From the NCBI GenBank assembly GCA_029641185.1, contig JAPWGK010000015.1:248001-312000 (forward strand): a stretch of DNA of 64,000 nt, read 5' to 3'. The notes beneath the pieces are model-generated. The model worked only from the letters and a program-made list of their open reading frames with translations. It searched no databases and was not told where the DNA came from. Shown piece after piece: positions 58,605 through 64,000 of the stretch (within the stretch, counting starts at the first letter, position 1; every line of letters starts with the position of its first letter). The stretch is from Pseudofabraea citricarpa (lineage: Eukaryota; Ascomycota; Leotiomycetes; Helotiales; Dermateaceae). The position numbers and the translations under genes are program-made.

Positions 58605-59609
58605 ATGTATACACACGTTCTTGTTAGAACTGATGCCCCAGATGTTGATCATAAACCCCACGTTACTGAAATCCCGCTAGAGACGATTTCAGATCTGGCT
58701 CCCTTCAGCGCTCTAATTATCAGTATAATATTCGTCATTTATTTTCTCATTCGCTTCTACATCCTCGAAGGGTTTCTCCTTCAAAAATTGTACGGCAACA
58801 TCTACACATCGATGGATGATATCACGAGGCGAGGTTTCGTCAACCACCATATCGCAGGTGGGACGAAAATCCTCATATTGATCGTCGCTGCATACCCATT
58901 CATTGATGTGGCGTTTGGAGAAGCGAATTTTCATAGCCCATTCGCCGGCTCTAAAATCGTCACGCAGGGCGATGTACTCATTGTTGTAGCACAGATGCTC
59001 ATCGCCATGTACATTTTTGAACTATTCTACCGACCTAAGATTTCGCCTGTCAGCGTCGGCCACCATGTCGGAACGATTATCATCGGTCAGTCTGCCATCG
59101 CAATTAGTCTAGATCTGGTGCGAGAAAAAGATGCCACGATAGAATTTATTCTGTGTCTTGTATGGGGTAAGCTTCCCCCCCCCCCCCCCAACTGCAGCTT
59201 GTCGCGCGGGATTAAAGATGAAAATCAAGGCGCATTCGATATCGTGTCGGAATTCCTCCCACACGTAACCATCATACTCTATCGCATCTACCCCACCGCG
59301 CATTCTTTTCTTCGCAAGCTCTTTCGCCTCGCTTGTATCACTACTCTCGCCGGAACTATTGCCGAAACCATTCTCACCATGTATCTCTTTGGTAGCTTGT
59401 GGAATCGCTGGACTCTGGCTTTCAAAATCACTACACCCATGCTGCATATTCTCTTTTCTTGTGCCCAGCTTTGGGGATCGTGGAATTTTTACTGCATGTT
59501 TAAGAAGCAGGGTCGGCTGATGAGACAGCAGGTTGGTGATGGTGAGATGTTGGAGGATCCAGAGAGAGCGAAAGTTGGCGAAGCACATGTTTTGCCGTTG
59601 AGATCTTGA
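58605..59609 (+). CDS. multipass membrane protein, TLC-domain-like
   Basis: Uncharacterised membrane protein. The likely model has exons 58605-59166 and 59230-59609, giving 313 aa. If the 63-nt intron is retained the frame stays open and gives 334 aa. TM segments are visible as LIISIIFVIYFLIRFYIL, TKILILIVAAYPFIDVAF, VLIVVAQMLIAMYIFELFY, VGHHVGTIIIGQSAIAIS, the segment FILCLVWG joined to AFDIVSEFLPH, and two C-terminal helices. The His pair in SVGHHVG and an upstream VNHHIAG resemble TLC/TRAM-LAG-CLN8-type proteins, but I am not sure of the family. I favour splicing because GTAAGC and CAAG flank a 15-C run and because the joined text WGAFDIVSEFL reads as one helix. Confidence 0.7.
   Translation: MYTHVLVRTDAPDVDHKPHVTEIPLETISDLAPFSALIISIIFVIYFLIRFYILEGFLLQKLYGNIYTSMDDITRRGFVNHHIAGGTKILILIVAAYPFIDVAFGEANFHSPFAGSKIVTQGDVLIVVAQMLIAMYIFELFYRPKISPVSVGHHVGTIIIGQSAIAISLDLVREKDATIEFILCLVWGKLPPPPPNCSLSRGIKDENQGAFDIVSEFLPHVTIILYRIYPTAHSFLRKLFRLACITTLAGTIAETILTMYLFGSLWNRWTLAFKITTPMLHILFSCAQLWGSWNFYCMFKKQGRLMRQQVGDGEMLEDPERAKVGEAHVLPLRS
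59167..59229 (+). other. 63-nt in-frame intron with a C15 tract
   Basis: Donor GTAAGC and acceptor AAG bound a 63-nt segment (21 codons, no stop) containing 15 consecutive C (59174-59188). Confidence 0.65.
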
Positions 59610-60294
59610 TCATTACATGACTATCATAAAAATCTGTTTTCTTCTCCAGTGTACTTGATGATAAATACTTGGTTTGAATTTGCTTAAGATAAGGTTCATT
59701 CTCTCACTGCTTCATGTCAGGGTTTCGGGGAAGTTCTCAACTAATTTTGGGGTTCATCGTATTTTGAGGTAGGTGATACTCTCTTGTTAATTAGTCTTTC
59801 CTATTCTTTATGTTGTTGGCTTTCAACATTATTATGTGTAACATCCACAGTAGATCAAAGAGCCCGATGAATAAGTTACTTACAACGGAGTTCTTACTTC
59901 CTTACCTATCTTTACCCGTGAGACTTATGGGAGTAGTAGATCTACGCGATCTCCTATTATCAAAGCTTTATTTTTGACAGTAAGTCGGACTTGAGCATAG
60001 CGACTAACGATACGCGTTTAGGAGTGAAGAATGACGGTTCAGTTAAGCGATCATCCGCAAGCACCCGATTCGGAAATAAACGGCTGTATGCCAGCATTGT
60101 GATCAAGGTATCTACAAGGGTATTAGATATTTCCGTAGCTAAATACCCTTTGGGTATTGGTGCCTCAGGACGAATGTTTCCAACTTATCTGAAAAAGGCG
60201 TATGTAATCAGCTGAGCTATCTTGCGAAGTCTGATGGGAACAGATTGAAAGGACTCACAGAGAGGAAATAATTATCCTTAAATTGTTCTTAAAG
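59610..60294. other. intergenic region upstream of the HET gene
   Basis: 685 bp, AT-rich, with no gene seen. Confidence 0.5.
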
Positions 60295-62372
60295 ATGGCT
60301 TTCTGCTCCCTCTGCCAATCCATCCCGTTCTCAGATCTCCCCGAGTTCTCGCCAGCGTTGCAAGAGAACCTTGCGCTCAGTGGAATCGCCAACATAGAGG
60401 AGTTCTTTTTCCGAACGGAACCAAAAGACGAGCCACTTGGCTTTCCACATCAGCCTAGTATTGAAGTCCTAGCAGAATCTGCTGCCAGCTGCGAGCTCTG
60501 CAACCTGATCCATGAGTCTGCTAGCCTCTTCATGGCTGCGTACCAAAAGGCCATGCAGGACCCTCTCTTCATTCATTATAATAAAAAAGATGAGTTGGTT
60601 CCAACTGGTCTGCCGTTGTGGCTTACCAGACGCCTAGATGACGGGGATGGTTTCCTGGTCTTTACATATTCGCAATCGGGGAACACGATTTTTCTCGTGG
60701 GTGCTGTAGGCTTTTGCGCCGAGGAGGGTGAGTTTCTTTGAAATCCAGTTTGTGCTATCGTTAATATCATTAAGATAGCCCTCTGGCGTCTTACTTTTGT
60801 GGGCGACCGGTACAAGCAGATCCAATCTCTGAGAGAACACTGAGCCGTGCAGCAAGTTGGGTGCATGAGTGCTTAGAGAAGCATGAGAATTGCTTTCATG
60901 CCGATAATGTTGAGCTCCCCTCTCGATTGCTTGATCTAGACAGCTCTCCAAACCCAGACGAAATCAAGCTATGGGAGACTGAAGGTGCTCATGGCCGCTA
61001 TGCTACCTTGAGCCACTGTTGGGGTAAGTCGGCACACTTTACCACTACGCAGGCTACCCTGGAATCAAGGAAGCAGGGGATCGTGCTCGCCGAACTTCCC
61101 AAAACCTTCTTGGATGCTATAATGATAGCTCGGGGGTTGTCCATCCGCTATCTGTGGATTGACTCACTCTGTATATGTCAGGATGACGCCCAGGATTGGG
61201 AGCGGGAATCTGCCACCATGACCGCCGTTTACTCAAATTCATTTTTGACTATCGCTGCCACCTGTGCCGAGAATAACTCAGCCGGTATATCCAGAAGCAT
61301 AGAAAGACGGCATAATCCTTTTCACTTTACGATGGACAACGGTACCAATGGGCAGTTACTAGCCTTCCGCCTCCCACTGCCTGAATCAGCCTCGTACAGA
61401 CGGTATGTTGAAATGCTTGGACAGCCCCTTACGCTACGTGCCTGGGCGTTGCAAGAGCGCACAATGTCACAGCGTGTTCTTCACTTTTGCTATGACCAGA
61501 TGTACTATGAGTGTAATGATGAATTCAGGAGTGAAGACGGGCTTCGGATCAAAGGGCGCTTTGACGCCGTACCGTTTAACCCCAAGCAAGTATTTGGCAT
61601 TGAAGATGGCTCATCAAGGCATTCCAAAGAGCTCTCGCTCTGGTGCAACGTGTTGTGGGATTACACTTCCCGAAAACTGACCGTAGCCTCTGATAAACTA
61701 CCCGCGCTGTCGGGATTGGCACGCCTGTTCTCAGAACGAATTAATGCAGACTATGTTGCTGGGTTGTGGAGCAATGCTCTCATTGAGGGTTTAACTTGGC
61801 AACCGCTTGGAGATCGTAACCCTCTGTCGTCAACTTATGTAGCACCCTCGTGGTCATGGGCCTCATATAATGGCATCGCAGCTACGGGATCGTCGGGCTG
61901 GAAAGAGCTCGCTACAGTTATAGACTACAATGTCTCTCTCAAAGGCCCAAACCAATTCGGCGAGGTAACAGATGGTTGGATCAGGCTGAGGGCGCCTCTC
62001 ATCCCATTAACAATGGGTGAGTTGCCAGTTGATTGTGGAGTTAGCTGGCAGGAAACAGGACTTAGAACCCCATGGGGCAATGCAGTCGGCGCCCACGCAA
62101 GCTTTGATCACGGGAGGTCGCGCGATGAAGTAATAGCCATGAACTTACCGCCCCTTTTCGCGTTGGTCCTAGAATGGATAGAAGGCGAAGAAGGCCAAGA
62201 AGGCGAAGAAGATGAGAAGCAATTGGTATACCAGTCATTGATCGTTGCCTCAGATGGCAGTGGGAACGAGCGGATGAAGAGGCTGGGGGTTGTATGGTTA
62301 GAAAGAGAGTCACTTGGAAATCTCAGCGCTGTTCAAGACTCCACCCAATTCGCTGTTGTTACGCTTGTTTGA
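60295..62372 (+). CDS. HET-domain (heterokaryon incompatibility) protein
   Basis: Member of the large HET family that in fungi triggers incompatibility or cell-death reactions on non-self recognition. Exons are 60295-60727 and 60775-62372, giving 676 aa. The N-terminal region has a Cys pair CSLC and CELC and the usual ILE-type leader. The HET domain (about 217-370) shows YATLSHCWGKSAHFTTT, LPKTFLDAIMIARGL, IRYLWIDSLCICQDD, DWERESATMTAVYSNS and LTIAATCAENNSAG. Downstream conserved blocks are LTLRAWALQERTMSQRVLHF, DKLPALSGLA, YVAGLWSNALIEGLTW and YVAPSWSWASYNG. No WD40, TPR or ankyrin repeats follow, and the C-terminus is plain with an acidic EGEEGQEGEEDEK stretch. The splice joint FCAEE|DSPLASYFCGRP restores a continuous frame. 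Confidence 0.92.
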
Positions 62373-62867
62373 GAAAGAAATTTCGTTTTGATGTGGTATA
62401 CGAATTTAAGAAACCAGTACAATCTCTTTGCGGCAAACTTCCTTATGTTGCTTTTACCCATATTTATTTCATATTCGTTTGAACAACCAAATTCATAAAC
62501 GGAAAGAAAAATAAGAGAAGATTTACATAGTGCTTCAATTCAAATATCAAGAGTAATATTTGATTCAGAATCCGCGTTTCAAAAACACGCCGTCTAAGCT
62601 ATCAAACTCTAAGTAGATTGAACAGAATTCGTCGGATGGCTACTTGGCAGTTTTATACCGCAAAAGTTATATGACAGATAGATTACGTATCTGCTGCTTG
62701 GTATAACCCAAACTTAGTGTCGGCTATGCTGCTCACCATATTGCGGCTTGTTCGGCCGTTTGATGGATATCCAAAATTTTAGGTGGACTTCCTTCCATCT
62801 GCTCCCTAAGCCAAATCCAAAATTGGAATATCTCGAAAGAGCCAAAAACATGCGGTTTAATACAAGA
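62373..62867. other. 3' flank of the HET gene
   Basis: About 500 bp of AT-rich DNA with no supported feature. Confidence 0.5.
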
Positions 62868-63600
62868 TCAATAGACAGATCTCCCACGATGCTTATGAAA
62901 ATACATGTGCCTTAGTTGATAGAGAATACAGAGACTACCGAGGATTTCAGGATCACTTAGCTCTTCACAGTAAGCAGCGAGTAGAAGATTAATATGTACG
63001 TGGTGGAGCTTGAAGCTATCATAAAAATAGCAAAATTGGCGATAGACTTCCTGACGTAGAATTGGATGGCCCGTGGGGAATTATTGCTAACTCCGATAAT
63101 ATATCTGCGCTTCAGATAATCTCCGATCATAGACTCTAAAGTGGCGAGAGCATGGTCAAATGATCGGCCACGGCTATCGAGATATTCTTTGTAGACGGCA
63201 GATATATTCAGCTTGTCAGGGTCCCAGGCTATGCAGCCTGCAGGAGCTGCCGGTAATAAGACAGCGGAGAGGCTGGCTACCGGGCGTGCGAAATCGGTTG
63301 GTTTGTAAGGACGCCAAGTTTAGGGAAGGTTCGTTCAGGTCGGTTGTGAGAAGGAAGCTCAAATCAGCCTAGCAAGATTCTTCTTTGTGGGGGAGATAGA
63401 CACCGAGAAGCGAGTAAGGAAGTTAGACTCTGCTCTTCCAGGGAAGCATGCCAGGCTCTTGGCTCCTTTACGACAATTTAAGAAGACTAGATACGCAAGT
63501 GTTGGCTTAACTCCGAATTAGACATTCCATTCCAAGCTGCGAGAATTCGTGTTTATTGTCGGACCGGTAGATGGCGGGTAGTACGAGGGAAGGTAAAGAG
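62868..63600 (-). pseudogene. decayed gene fragment, family unknown
   Basis: The minus strand carries protein-like text broken into pieces. A 3' block 62868-63050, ending in a stop, includes CYFYDSFKLHHVHINLLLAA and CEELSDPEILGSLCILYQL. It can be joined in frame, through a possible 41-nt intron (63051-63091), to a block at 63092-63319 with DFARPVASLSAVLLPAAPAG and YLDSRGRSFDHALATLESMI. That block is closed upstream by an in-frame TAA at 63320-63322 and another stop just beyond. Further upstream, other frames look coding (GVKPTLAYLVFLNCRKGAK; LPAIYRSDNKHEFSQLGMEC) but are separated by stops and frameshifts. No start codon fits. I read it as a pseudogene or a gene whose 5' exons I cannot solve. 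Confidence 0.4.
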
Positions 63601-64000
63601 GACAAGGGGCAATTTATGCATCATTGCCAACTGTATTAACACCTGCGAGTAAACATAATTAAAGATGGAGGCAGGAGATACAAATATCCATCCCACATGT
63701 TAGGTGAAACTCTCTAGATGACATGTTCAATGCAGACGGGTATCTAGAACGAGAGACACAATCAAAACAATCCATACCATTACGCAAGCTTGACGCTCAG
63801 TTGTAGCTATTATGAAGATTTCAGTATGATTCGGGAGGCCTTGCACTGGGTTATTTAGATAGGCACTCATACATTATTAGTTTACTCAAAAGTTTTATAG
63901 GTAATTGGTAATAGGTACATCACCTGCAAGCAATCTCGGCTACGGTTTTAACGAGCTTCTAGGGAGGGCGTGTCAAGAGGATCAGGTACTTGGCAGAGCT
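63601..64000. other. window-edge sequence without recognised feature
   Basis: 400 bp to the edge of the window with nothing recognised. Confidence 0.5.

Overview
The window is nuclear DNA of a filamentous ascomycete (Pezizomycotina). The evidence is short GT-AG introns, mostly 41-100 nt, that carry CTAAC/CTGAC-like branch sites, and protein families typical of these fungi: HET domain, RTA1, Zn2Cys6 regulator, TOK-type K+ channel, mpaB-like oxygenase and a GIT1-type permease. A Leotiomycetes-like source is my impression only. I see no intact transposon, rRNA, tRNA, CRISPR array or bacterial feature. Twenty-two protein genes could be given exon models, with reading frames joined across every intron. 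Two further stretches look like decayed genes.

Layout. 1-7 kb: a p21-activated kinase (PAK) gene behind a pyrimidine-rich promoter, then a repeat-rich intergenic region with a 121-bp GATA microsatellite. 7-21 kb: a cysteine-rich single-pass surface protein with an 18-nt microexon, the DNA-repair factor Rad4/XPC (one GC-AG intron), a TOK-type outward K+ channel, a large disordered nuclear protein with a PUA/ASCH-like fold, and an MCT-type MFS transporter. 21-31 kb: a possible gene relic, a mitochondrial oxoglutarate/malate-type carrier, and the head-to-head pair TRM7/MAK5. 31-39 kb: a multipass membrane protein and an mpaB-type oxygenase (divergent), an orphan acidic protein and an amidase. 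42-51 kb: a GIT1-type permease, a Gfo/Idh/MocA dehydrogenase, an 11-exon seven-TM-like gene hidden among very small exons, and the Smc5/6 SUMO ligase Nse2. 52-64 kb, more accessory in character: a Zn2Cys6 regulator divergent from a PhyH-type dioxygenase, an RTA1 protein, a TLC-like membrane protein, a HET-domain gene and a decayed gene.

Functional threads. Housekeeping genome and RNA maintenance (Rad4, Nse2, Trm7, Mak5) alternates with transport and membrane functions (TOK, MFS, oxoglutarate/malate-type carrier, GIT1-type, RTA1). The regulator-dioxygenase-RTA1 trio at 52.5-56.9 kb is the most plausible functional cluster, but it lacks a backbone synthase. Product names rest on motif recognition by eye. 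No database search was possible.
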